Assembly: GCA_001792895.1 (NCBI GenBank) | Contig: MARA01000019.1 | Span: forward strand, 248,001 to 312,000 | Direction of reading: 5' to 3' | DNA length: 64,000 nucleotides | Origin: Lentinus brumalis | Taxonomy: Eukaryota > Basidiomycota > Agaricomycetes > Polyporales > Polyporaceae | Shown here: positions 23,753 through 33,699 of the stretch, piece after piece | Layout of the letters: every line of letters starts with the position of its first letter | How positions within the stretch are numbered: position 1 is the first letter of the stretch | Program-made: the position numbers and the translations under genes | The notes under the pieces: model-generated | The model's database searches: none | Seen by the model: only the letters and a program-made list of their open reading frames with translations | Told to the model about the DNA's origin: nothing

Positions 23753-24305
23753 ACGTCGCGTGTGATATGCAATCAATGGGATTGTTCAGGCGTTCTGGTG
23801 AAGTCTCCTGTCGCAGCTCCTGGTATTCACGCTGACGTTTTTGTCGATGCTCATCGCAGTAGCGACTGGTCGACGGTGTTCGCCATCGGGGGTAAGTCCC
23901 CGCTTCGCCTATCTCGTGCTTGGGTCACTGACTCGGAATGCTCTTGACCTCGTTTGTATAGATGTTTGCGCTTATCCTTGTGGCGATCGGGTTTGTTCAT
24001 TATGAAGAGCTGTGAGCTCAGATGGCTCTCAGGTTCTTAGGTTTTCCATGCGACACTGCTGCCACTAGGTGTGCATGGACTTGATCCACCTTCGGACCAC
24101 TGTAGTAACGGCGAATAAGTAAGTTCATCGGCCTGGACTCTCAAGCAACTCCATCCATGGTTTACTGTCAGCGATCGGTTACGACTATTGATACGAGCAG
24201 TCCGGCAAGATGTATCGCAATTATGAGGGAGCGTGCTGTACAGATATACGAATAATGTGATAAGTCAGGTATAACTCGGACTGTCGACTCCGGTGCGGCC
24301 AACCG
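23753..24305. other. Short intergenic region
   Basis: About 550 bp between the 3' ends of the PPxY gene and the FunK1 gene. A short frame with splice-like signals (23762-23960) was seen but cannot be supported as a gene. Confidence 0.4.
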
Positions 24306-27022
24306 TCATGACTCCCTACGTCCTCTCCCTCTCCGCCGAGTGCTGGTCCCATTCGACTTCGATTCAGACGACCGCTTCGAGCGTTTCGAAGAGCCTGTCT
24401 TCCCCATGTTCTCCTCCTTGCGCTTCTTCGATCCCGACTTCGAGGCCGTCTGTCCACGGTTGACGTTGGTGGTCTTCTTCGACTGGAGAACGACGGGGCG
24501 AGCCTCGTCGTCTGTCGGCCATCCCTCCATGTTGAGGGCCTTGTCAAAGATGGCCAGGACCGTGTCGTGCGTCAATGGCACCGCCGGGGCTTGCATATTA
24601 TGGCGGTATCGCATGATGTCCTTGAACTCCCTGAGGAGTCGCGTCAAAGGGGCATTGTCCTTGACTCCGAGGTAGGTGTCGTCATCGCCCAAAAAGCCGA
24701 GCTTTGTCGTATAGCTCTGCTTGTCATTGCCATAGATGAACACGTTGCCGCAGGCCTCGTCGCCCTCGGAGTCGTCATGGTATGTATGGCGCAGGACGAC
24801 CCACACCAGAACCCAGAAGAAGGACTCTAGGTCGTGCTCGGGAACATGGATTGCGTCCTTCTTCTTCAATATGTTGATAGCCATGAAGAAGTAGGTTCCC
24901 TGTACATAACGATGTGGTCAGACATGATCCGAGGGTGTAATAGGGATTGACATACTGTGCGTTCCTTCAGATCATCGTTAACATCAGAGACATCCATCGT
25001 CCGCGTGGGGTCCAAGGCCGCATTCGAGGAGATAGCAACGTCTTCTTCTGTTGACAGCGATCTTTCGTCGTCAACAATAACATCGAGGTCTTCCATGTAG
25101 CTGTAGTCGAAGTCGTGTAAGAAGCCGTAAAACCCGCCTTCTACAGGGTCCTCGACAATGAGGATATTGCCCGGGCTGACATCGCGGTGCAGGAGCTTTG
25201 CACGTTCCCAAGCAAGCTTGTGTCCTGAACTATTGGTCAGATTGTGTTCACGACGGCTCGAAGGACCCGAGCGTACCTTTAATGGCATCCCGCATTGCAA
25301 GGACCATTTCGCGAGTGCTTCGGAACTTGGTTAGACGTCTCCCGACCGTGTCGACAACAATGCGCATGTGGCTCCTCTCGCGATGTCGCTGCCCATCGCC
25401 CTCGAGCACTCTCCACGTGAATGTCTGCTGCTGTGGATACGGTAGGGGAAACCCGGGGTCATCCGGGACTTCGGAGACGTCGCGAGACGTAGATGCAAGA
25501 CTTGTCAGGTCCGACCCAAAGATGGATGAATCTCGCTCGCGTGAGCTTGATGCTTCCGAGCTGAGTTGAGTTAACGGCGATGAGAAGATGGAGGAAGATG
25601 GCGCGACCGGGGATGAACTGGGAAGATGTGCGGGCGGTGTTGGATGGGGCAAGTTTGGTTGAGGCGAAGGAGTCCTTGGGGGAGGGGCATCAGGTGCATG
25701 GACGTTGTTGATCGGGAAAACCTGAGGATGTTGCGCGTTAGACGGGGGGTCGAGTATTCGTCCGCTCTCCTTCCACTGCATTGCCTCTGTCGCACCCAGA
25801 TCACCTCCGCAGACGATGCGGGGAAGACCATAATACTCGGCTTCTGGAATCGTCTGAGCCAGCCTGTCGTAGAACAACTTCTCGTTCCTCCGAACGAGCT
25901 GGCGCCACGCATCCTTGACAATCACCTGATTCAGTGTCGCAGCCTCCGGACCGTCCACAGTTGGAAGGGGGGCAGCTTGCCGTCCTCGGCCAGCGTACGG
26001 GGATCCTTCATGGCTAACCAGACTGTCGTTGCTCGAGAGAGTAGACGCGCATTGATGTCGATGAGCTGGAGGAGAAAGTACGCTTGAGGTGGCGAACCAT
26101 TGGCAGACAGCACCTCGATTCGGCGGCACCGGTCGGGCTCCTTGAGAGGGTCCTTCCCCGCATGCTGCAGACGATCTTCTATCCAGTCAATCTCATGAGG
26201 GGTGAGGTATCGCGTCGTCGGGTCGCTTCCCACGATAGTCATGCCGACGATGGGATGAACAAAGCGCCAGAAGAAGTTGCGCAGGATGTCGGGATTGCGG
26301 CGTAGAGAGATGGCAGGGGACGCGACGACACTGGAATGATCATAGCGTACGATACGCGCGGTGTCACCGTAGATACCGAGAACAAACGCAGCCAAGAGCC
26401 CGTGAGTTACGATGAGGCCGCGGGCGTCCACAGCCATCTGAACGAGGGTCCGACAGTGCTTATCGCCGTCCTTCCGGAACGGATCGTCCGAAACACTTGC
26501 CTTCACCTCAATGAATGCGGAGATGCCCTTCCAGTCAGCCCTGTTCAGAGGCTGACCAGGGAAAGAGACGGCAAGGTCGGGGAAGGTGTCGTGGTGGTTG
26601 TGTTCGAATGCCTTGAAGGGAAAGGCCAGCTTCTCTCGGTGGTTTGGGAAGAACGTGAGTTTCTTGGTTGCTGGAAACCTTGACACTACTCTCCTCAGGC
26701 CCGCGAGCTGTGAAAGCGGAAGAGGATGAGCTCGACTGTATGGGAAGTTGAATCAGGAACGCACCAAACCACCGTAACTCCTGACCTCCTGCCCCGGTTG
26801 TGGATCGAATGTTGCGAAGGGGTCTTGGAGAGGTGCCGCTGGAGGAGGTGGTGCTGAACTGGGGACGAAGGCATTCATGAACTGGTCGACGGTGCCGTTG
26901 AAGTCGTGGACTCTGTCTTCGAGCTCCTTCTTCCACCCTTCGAGCTGGTTAGAGCGGAGAACATCTTCGTAGATGACGGCTTCAGCCTTCGACTTATCCG
27001 CCCTAGGAGTAGGTTGAGCCAT
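24306..27022 (-). CDS. FunK1-type fungal protein kinase, one apparent frameshift
   Basis: Exons 26765..27022, 25277..26707, 24956..25224 and 24306..24899. An in-frame ATG at 27079 would add 19 residues. The N-terminal half has FunK1 features: ADWKGISAFIEVKAS, HGLLAAFVLGIYGDTARIVR and SRATTVWLAMKDP. The catalytic part has VIVKDAWRQL (the lysine-like strand), LLHRDVSPGNIL (catalytic HRD), LHDFDYSYM (DFG position) and GTYFFMAINIL, typical of this fungal kinase family. The C-terminus is Lys/Arg/Ser-rich with nuclear-localisation-like runs. Between KLPPFQLWTV and DGPEAATLNQ the reading phase changes by one base. A C6 run (plus-strand 25967-25972) just before it would restore the phase if one C were missing, and no intron fits. 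Either a pseudogene or an assembly indel. FunK1 genes are expanded in mushrooms; their substrates are unknown. Confidence 0.8.
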
Positions 27023-28177
27023 ACCTGAGCTACATGAGCGGTAGATGTAGCTGCCAATTGAGGATGTTGAGATGGACATTTTATAGGTCGAGGGTGGGGG
27101 TCGCAGGAAGAACAATGAATGCGTGTAGGCGCCGACTGAAAGTAGGCGTGGGTCATGGGTCAGTTAATCAAATAGGGAAAGCTCCCCGAGCTACCGAATA
27201 CTCACAAGAAGGTCCGTTCGGTTTTGATTGTGTGGGGGTGAGAAAGTGATCCGTATTGAGCAAGAGCCCTCTGTCCCGCAGCCACCGAATATGCTCTGAG
27301 TCAAGTCAAGAAGCAGGGACGAGTCAGAACCTATGCACAATGAGGCTGTGGTGTATCGGCCACAGAGTAGACCGCGGAGCTGGCACAGGCTGGCAGTGGC
27401 CACTCCTTGAATAAATCTGGTTGAGTTCAACAATGACGATTCGGCACATGATAGCATCGAGAGTGGCTCACCCCTTTGGTGCACTTTGTTGATTGTGCGT
27501 GGCTTGGGCAGGTGCAACAAAAGACGGTGTCGTGTGGTACCGTACGAGGTTACAGCTGGCCTCGAGGCTCAGCGCTCAGGTTCAACGTCGTAAGCGCCAA
27601 ACTTCTACCGACCGGCCCGGAAGCAATAGAGGGCCCATGCTGTTTAACCACCGCCGCAAAACATCATTCACCCGCGTGTTGAAACTCAGCGACTCCATTC
27701 GAACTACATATATTCATAATCTTTTCAGAATGAGAATTGTACACTGAGCTGGAGTCCGCGAGAGCGACAAGGCGGCAGTACTTGCTACTTACCCTGTACC
27801 ACCTGTCAGCATCCCGAAGCCGCAGCTATCATCATCGTATCTTTCGTTGATCCCCGAAGTGACGCGCCAAGTTTCGAGGCTGGCCTCTGCGGATCCGGCA
27901 GTCGCTACCCGTGATTGCCTGGGAATGGCCGTCAATTCCGCTGCCAACCTGTCACTAGAATGGCAAAAAGGACTCAAGCAGCCGCAGGCAAAAGTGTTCA
28001 ACTTTCAACTCATCGACTTAGTTGGGTCCAGCTTTCGGAGCTAGAACTTTAGAGGAAGTGGCGCTTATTATGTAGCTGCACTGCCCCAAAAGATTACTTA
28101 CTAGTAACTGTCGCGGAGCCTTTCCTTCGGACCACCTGGACCATTCATATAGCGTAAAGTCAACGTCCTGCAGATTC
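27023..28177. other. Gene-poor stretch, nothing recognised
   Basis: 1.15 kb between the diverging FunK1 and MINDY genes, probably containing both promoters and 5' UTRs. Short frames only; no motif seen. Confidence 0.4.
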
Positions 28178-29855
28178 ATGTCGTCAGCGGAAGATATTGC
28201 CACCGAATCCGGTGTACCAATGGGCCCAACAGATGTAGGCGAAGTTTTTGCGCCGCAGTCACGACTTTGCTGAGTTGATCGTTTTCAGGCTGAGGAGATA
28301 CGAGGTCCTCTCCCTCCTCGAGAACCGTCTAAGGAGGTCGACAGAGATGATCTTGTGCAACGAGATGCTGAAGACGCGGAGACTCACCAGAGTCTCCAGT
28401 CGTCTATCGAGGAGGTCTGGTACCTCAAAGAGATAACATTCCGACCCGCCCCGCATTCCCCCCACGACAATTCAAAATCATCACCCAGAACTTCAACGGG
28501 TGAGCGGGTTCACACTGAGACATGTCTCAGCTAACGCTAAGGGAATAGGCCTTGCTCATTTATAGCCATTTGTATGAGGTCTCCTTCTCTTACGACGTGA
28601 CGCTGAATCAAGGCGCGCAGGCAACATCCTCATCTTGAGAGACAAGATACAGATCCTCCCATACGAACGGACATCTGTCTCCTACGACCATCTATCTCAG
28701 CTTGTTGCAGAATATCTTCTGATGACCTGTCCGGACGTCGATATTTCCGCGGCCCTGTCGGTCATGCCTGTCACGCGCAGTTCGTGTATCTCTCTCTCGG
28801 CGCCTGCACCCGCTGACGTGGTGGAATCTAGAGGGTCTGGACCTTAACCCACTCTTCACTGGATCGACGTCCTTCCGGCCAGCCGGTGCCGGAGGAGAAC
28901 TCAAACTGTTCGAGCAGGCTGGCATCAAACTGGTTCACGGCTGGCTCGTGGACCCTTCCAGTCCTGAGTACCAGGTGCTCTCGCGCACTGAAGACTACGA
29001 CACATCCGTGAACTTGCTCGTCGAAGTTGATCACCTCACGAAGGGCCAGTTCGTCGTCTCTGAGACGGAGCCCTCGTCATCCCAAGGCCCCTCACAGCGC
29101 CAGTCAACATACAACCTCAGTCCAGAAGAGCAGAAGAAGGTGGAAGACGGTAAGAAGACTCCATCCACGAACATACGAGAGCGAACGCTGAACAGCTTGG
29201 CGATTGACCAGCGCTTGTCGTACGCAGCTTCATAGAGAACACACCTTCCCAGCTCACCTACTACGGGCTCTTCCACCTCGCGTCGTCGCTGGAGCCGGAC
29301 ACACTTGCAGCCCTATTCCGTAGTTCCCACCTTTCCGTTCTCTACAAGTCTTCAGGAGAGGACGGCGCGCTCTATACGCTCGTGACGGACCAGGTCTTCC
29401 TCCACGAGTCGTCCGTTGTCTGGGAGCGCCTGGAGGATATTGACGGAGGGTGGTCCACGTTCGTCGACTCCGAGTTCGTGCGGTCAAGTCCTGCCGGAGG
29501 CGACTATGCAGGACACACAGCAGAGAGCGCCCTTGCTGCCCTGGAGCAGCAGACAGGTGCACTTACGCTTGCTGAGCGCGCAGAGTAAGTCCCTCTCGCC
29601 CTGTATCTGTCTGCATGAGAGCTCAGTGCTGACGATCTTTCGATCAGCCAGGATCTCGCACGCCAATTACAAGATGAGGAGAACGCACGTTTGCATGACC
29701 ACTATGCCCGGCGGGACCTCGAGCGCATGGAGAGAGAACGAGCAGAGCAGGAGAATGAGAGCGAGCGGCGGGGCCGTAGTCGCCGTGACGAGCGTCAGCG
29801 TGCTCTGGATGGTGCCATGCGGCCCAAGAAGAAGTCAGATTGTATTATTATGTGA
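28178..29855 (+). CDS. MINDY-family (K48-specific) deubiquitinase with C-terminal CaaX box, one apparent frameshift
   Basis: Exons 28178..28234, 28289..28499, 28549..28571, 28621..28779, 28832..29149, 29212..29584 and 29648..29855. MINDY landmarks: VWYLKEITF, IITQNFNGPCSFIAIC (candidate catalytic Gln and Cys), NILILRDKIQIL, SQLVAEYLL, DVDISAALSVMP, GLDLNPLFTGS, LTYYGLFHLAS and SSHLSVLYK (candidate catalytic His). The enzyme trims long K48-linked ubiquitin chains; this is family knowledge. The tail DQDLARQLQDEEN is a ubiquitin-binding-like helix, and the last residues CIIM form a CaaX prenylation motif, suggesting membrane attachment. The exons sum to 1,349 nt, one short of a multiple of three: a C6 run at 28458-28463 must be C7 for the frame to join YLKEITFRPAPHSP to RQFKIITQ. 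Probably an assembly deletion, since everything else is conserved. Confidence 0.85.
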
Positions 29856-30387
29856 GCGGTTCTATACCTCGACCACCGGCTCATATTTTATAGATGCTGT
29901 AATCTACGGATCCTGGATATACGGAGCTATCTGTGTCAAGATACTATACGCGGTCGTATTCTTTGGCAGCGGACTAAGTATCGTGTCATGGCACCACCAC
30001 CTCCTATCATTTACATGATCCCTAATAGCCCGGGAATAAGCAACCCTTCTCGCACTATGTTCTTAGTACGGTGTCGTATATCAAACCACACTGATAGTGA
30101 GTAAATACTTCGCGCTCGGGGTTCCGACACTCCTTCGCCTGTGGCGCGAGATCCGATCGGGACCCCATATTTTCCGGCCAAGTACTCTGGGCCAAACGCA
30201 ACGGCAGCAAACCACTCTCACGTCTTTCCCCCTTTTCGTTAGAGGAAATCACCTCGGACCTGCTATACTGTACTACGTGTGCTAACCGGCGGCAAGCTTC
30301 AGGAGTGTCGGTAACGCCTGTGATCGCGAGGTTGTCTCGCCGAGGTGGGTGCACTCAGCATTTGGGTTGCTAAAAGCATCGAGCTGA

Positions 30388-30394
30388 TATATAC
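30388..30394 (+). promoter_or_regulatory. TATA-like element before the AONS gene
   Basis: TATATAC about 40 bp upstream of the ATG at 30434. Consistent with a core promoter with a short 5' UTR; by inspection only. Confidence 0.35.
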
Positions 30395-30433
30395 CGCCAG
30401 CATCTAATTCAGAAAGACCTGTATATTGATGCG

Positions 30434-31860
30434 ATGTCTCTGAAAGACAAGCTGAACGCCGCACTCGCGTCGCGCGAACAGCGGCTGATCCGCCGCCGCC
30501 TCCCGGACCCGACCGCAGACGACCACCTCGTCGACTTCTCCTCGAACGATTACCTGTCGCTCTCCCAGTCATCAGACCTCCGCAAGCGGTTCTTGCGCAA
30601 GCTCAACGACTCGCCATACGTCTTGGGCTCTGGCGGATCGCGGCTCCTCGTCAACGGACACGCGCACGCAGCGCTCGAGGCGCGTCTCGCCGCGTTCTTC
30701 CGCGCGCCCGCAGCGCTCCTCTTTAACTCCGGCTTCGACGCGAACGTCGGCTTCTTCTCCAGCGTACCACAACCTGGAGATGTGCTTGTGTATGACGAGC
30801 ACATTCATGCGTCGGTCCATGATGGGATGCGCGCGTCGCGCGTGGACGCACGCGTCTCCTTCCGGCACAACTCTGTCGACAGCCTCCGGAGTACATTGGA
30901 CCAGCTGATCGCGACCCGTCCTGGGCTGCAAACAGGAGAGTGCAGTGCGTTCGTCGCGGTGGAGACGCTATATAGCATGGATGGGACGCTTGCTCCCCTC
31001 CTGCAGATGGTCGAGATGGTCGAGTCGCTTCTCCCGCTTGGGAACGGCTATGTCGTGGTCGATGAGGCGCACTCTACCGGCATCTACGGTCCTCAAGGCC
31101 GAGGACTCGTCGCAGCATACGGGCTCGAAGACCGGGTATTCGCACGTCTGCACACGTTTGGAAAAGCACTGGCAGGAACAGGAGGTACGTCTGCCTCTTT
31201 CAACATGGGGTATTTCTGACTGAAGCGTCGCAGCTGTGCTCCTGATCACGCCTCTCGTGCGCGATTATCTTTTGAACTACGCACGATCGCTCATCTACAC
31301 GACCTCGTTGAGCTATGCGAACATCATAGCAGCAGACTGCTCCTTCGATCTTCTCGAAGAACGGGAAGCAGAGAAGGTGTGTTTCCAGACGGCCCCGCGA
31401 TCGCTCGTGCACTGACATTCGCGCTCTGATTCAGCTCTCCCAGAAACTCCTGGACCTGTGCACATACTTCCTGGCAACTCTACGTCGAGAATTAGCAGTC
31501 TATCGTATTTCTCCCGACCTCCTCTTCCTCCCGCCACATCTGGCAATCCCTCGTCCAGAGACAAGTTCTGATCCGTCGACGCTCCCGACGCCGATCATTC
31601 CCGTCTTAACACCGCACCCTCGCCCGCTCTCTGCACACCTCCGCGTCCGCGGCCTCAACGCCCGCCCGATCACCTGGCCGACTGTCCCCAAAGGTGCAGA
31701 CCGGATACGTGTGTGTTTGCATGCGCGGAACACTCGAGAAGACGTCGATAGACTCGTGAGCGGGATGATAGAGTGGGCGGAGAGCTGGGAAACGGCGGGG
31801 AACAGCGGGAGGTCAGATGCAGGGGTCGAGCGGGTCGGCGTGGTGCAGGCGAAGCTATGA
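30434..31860 (+). CDS. BIO6: 8-amino-7-oxononanoate synthase (alpha-oxoamine synthase family), 439 aa
   Basis: Exons 30434..31184, 31234..31376 and 31435..31860, 1,320 nt in frame. PLP-dependent alpha-oxoamine synthase: DFSSNDYLSLS, YVLGSGGSRLLVNG, the cofactor-stacking segment LLFNSGFDANVGF, VVVDEAHSTGIYGPQGRG and HTFGKALAGTG, whose Lys forms the Schiff base with PLP. There is no long N-terminal targeting extension or transmembrane segment, which argues against 5-aminolevulinate synthase and serine palmitoyltransferase. The expected reaction joins pimeloyl-thioester and L-alanine to give KAPA, the first ring-building step of biotin synthesis. No other biotin gene is in the window. It converges on POP5 with only 100 bp between the stop codons. 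Confidence 0.85.
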
Positions 31861-31960
31861 ACACGACAGAATCTGTTGTAGAGTAAACATCGACTAGTCG
31901 TTGATCAGTATGAATAACGCCACAACCGCATGCTATACTTACTACGGACATGCATCACGC

Positions 31961-32656
31961 TCAGTCTTGCAATGCTTCGATTTCCTGTGCGCTCGTCTGC
32001 AGAAACTCTTCATACGAGTCTTGGTAGCCAGCTAGGTGACGCCGTCAGATCGTGGGCGGAGACAGCGCGCACCAGATAGCACCCACCTGGAGTCTTCGCA
32101 CGGGCTCTGTACCTCGCAACGACATCTCGGTTGTGCCGTATTGCAGCCAACTGCGCCTGCTTTATTGTTCCTGCGAAAACGATGGGAGTCAGAAGACAGC
32201 CGGTCCGCGCTGGACTGAGCTCGAACCGGAGACGTGCACAACATGCGGTATGAACTTCCGCCCGTCGATGGTCGTCATGAGCGTTACGCTCGCCCATGCG
32301 AGCTTGTGCGGGTCTCTCGCGACGCGTATGATGCACAAGTTCGTTCGTGGTGAGAAGTACTTGACTGATTAAAACCCTGTCGTCAGAGTTTCCAGCACAG
32401 ATTCGGAAAAGAGGTGACTGACTCGTCAGCGAGGAGCCCACAGCGCCCCACCCGGTGTCACCGAAATGTGTGATCACGCTCTGCTTGAGCGCAGCCCATA
32501 TCTGTTTGTTGGTGATGTCTTCTTGTGTGCGAGCAGTTTGAGTGGGAAGCGAAGCTGGGATGGGTAAGAGCTCGACGAGTAGCCAGCGATTCTGTGTGAA
32601 AGATATGAGCGTATATCCCCTCGCGTCCTGTATCTTCCTACCTTGAACCTGACCAT
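31961..32656 (-). CDS. POP5: Ribonuclease P/MRP protein subunit POP5, 158 aa
   Basis: Exons 32642..32656, 32423..32591, 32227..32364, 32087..32170 and 31961..32031, total 477 nt in frame. The protein begins MVRFKNRWLLVELLPI and contains the POP5/Rpp14 core: TNKQIWAALKQSVITHFGD, GWGAVGSSLT, TLMTTIDGRKFIPHVVHVSG and GTIKQAQLAAIRHNRDVVAR, then a short acidic tail ending LQD. POP5 is part of RNase P and RNase MRP, which mature tRNA 5' ends and rRNA in the nucleus and nucleolus. The first exon encodes only MVRFK, which is why the gene is easy to miss. Convergent with the AONS gene. Confidence 0.93.
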
Positions 32657-33102
32657 GCTGGTCCGAATCACGTCTAATCGACGATGGACGTTCTTGGTAG
32701 TTCTTGGTCAACCACGTCCGATTTCTAGACGCCCGTCGAACAAACATTCGCGTATTCGAATCTCCGTGGCTGCAATTCTCTCACCAATTTATGCAGCGCG
32801 CTGTAGAGGTGGAGGATAGACTCGTGTTGCGATGTATAGGTCTAAAACATAGATGAATCATCCAAGAGGCCGTGATAGTAAATAATGTGAAGGAGTGCGG
32901 GTACACTGGCATCCTAATAGAGAGCGTGTGTGATGATCTGTCCATCTCAAAGTCCCATGTCTAAGTAACACAAAAGATGCCGAAAGGAAACAGACTCAAT
33001 GAGTGACGTGATAAATTTTGTTGAATGAACGTCCGATAAGCAAGGACAGGGGAACAACGGCTTCATACCCGTAGCCCGGTCGAAATCACTCAAGACATTC
33101 CC

Positions 33103-33657
33103 TCACAGCCTCGGCGTCGGCGGAAACAGAGGTTCTTCTGCGTCGCCATCCGCGTGCTGGAGGAACTGGTCAATGATCTCGCGCCAGTCCGACTGCCCAC
33201 CCTCATCCCAGTGCTCGTGCGACTTGTGGTCCACGACCATCGGCGTCATCAGCGGTTCCAGCCCGCCGCCATGAATCCACCGGTCAACCTTGTCCCCGCC
33301 CCCATAGCTGAACGGCCGCACGACGAACTCGGGGCTCAGCGGAGAGAAGAACGACATGTCGCTATAGCACGACGTATCGCTGGCGTCGCTGTAGCTGTGC
33401 TTGTGGAGCGACAGCGGAGCCGGACGTGTCGGTTGGCGCGGAGCGAACGTCGTAGCGGCGTACGACGGGCTCTCCACGGGGGACGCGGTGAAGGAGAAGA
33501 GCGAGTCGAATGGGCTGTCGTCGTCTGAGGACAGAGGGTCGATGTCCACGAGCTTGAGGTGATATCGCCGCGGGGCCTGCGAGATGCACTGATCGACTAG
33601 CATGTTGAACAGCGGATCTTGCTCGTGGTCCGCATCGCTGCATGGTTGTCCGCCCAT
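33103..33657 (-). CDS. Unrecognised Ser/Pro-rich protein, 184 aa
   Basis: Single open frame starting at MGGQPCSDADHEQDP (an ATG at 33699 would add 14 residues). Composition is even and protein-like: LFNMLVDQCISQAPRRYHLK, LVDIDPLSSDDDS, DTSCYSDMSFFSPLSPEF, a Gly-rich loop, and DWREIIDQFLQHADGDAEEP near the end. No known domain. The acidic/aromatic short motifs resemble activation or docking segments, but this is only an impression. Upstream there may be a short 5' exon (ATG at 33769); not resolved. Confidence 0.55.
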   Translation of the reverse strand: MGGQPCSDADHEQDPLFNMLVDQCISQAPRRYHLKLVDIDPLSSDDDSPFDSLFSFTASPVESPSYAATTFAPRQPTRPAPLSLHKHSYSDASDTSCYSDMSFFSPLSPEFVVRPFSYGGGDKVDRWIHGGGLEPLMTPMVVDHKSHEHWDEGGQSDWREIIDQFLQHADGDAEEPLFPPTPRL

Positions 33658-33699
33658 CGTCAGTTCCCGTCTGTTGGAGCTCGTGAATATGGAGATCAC

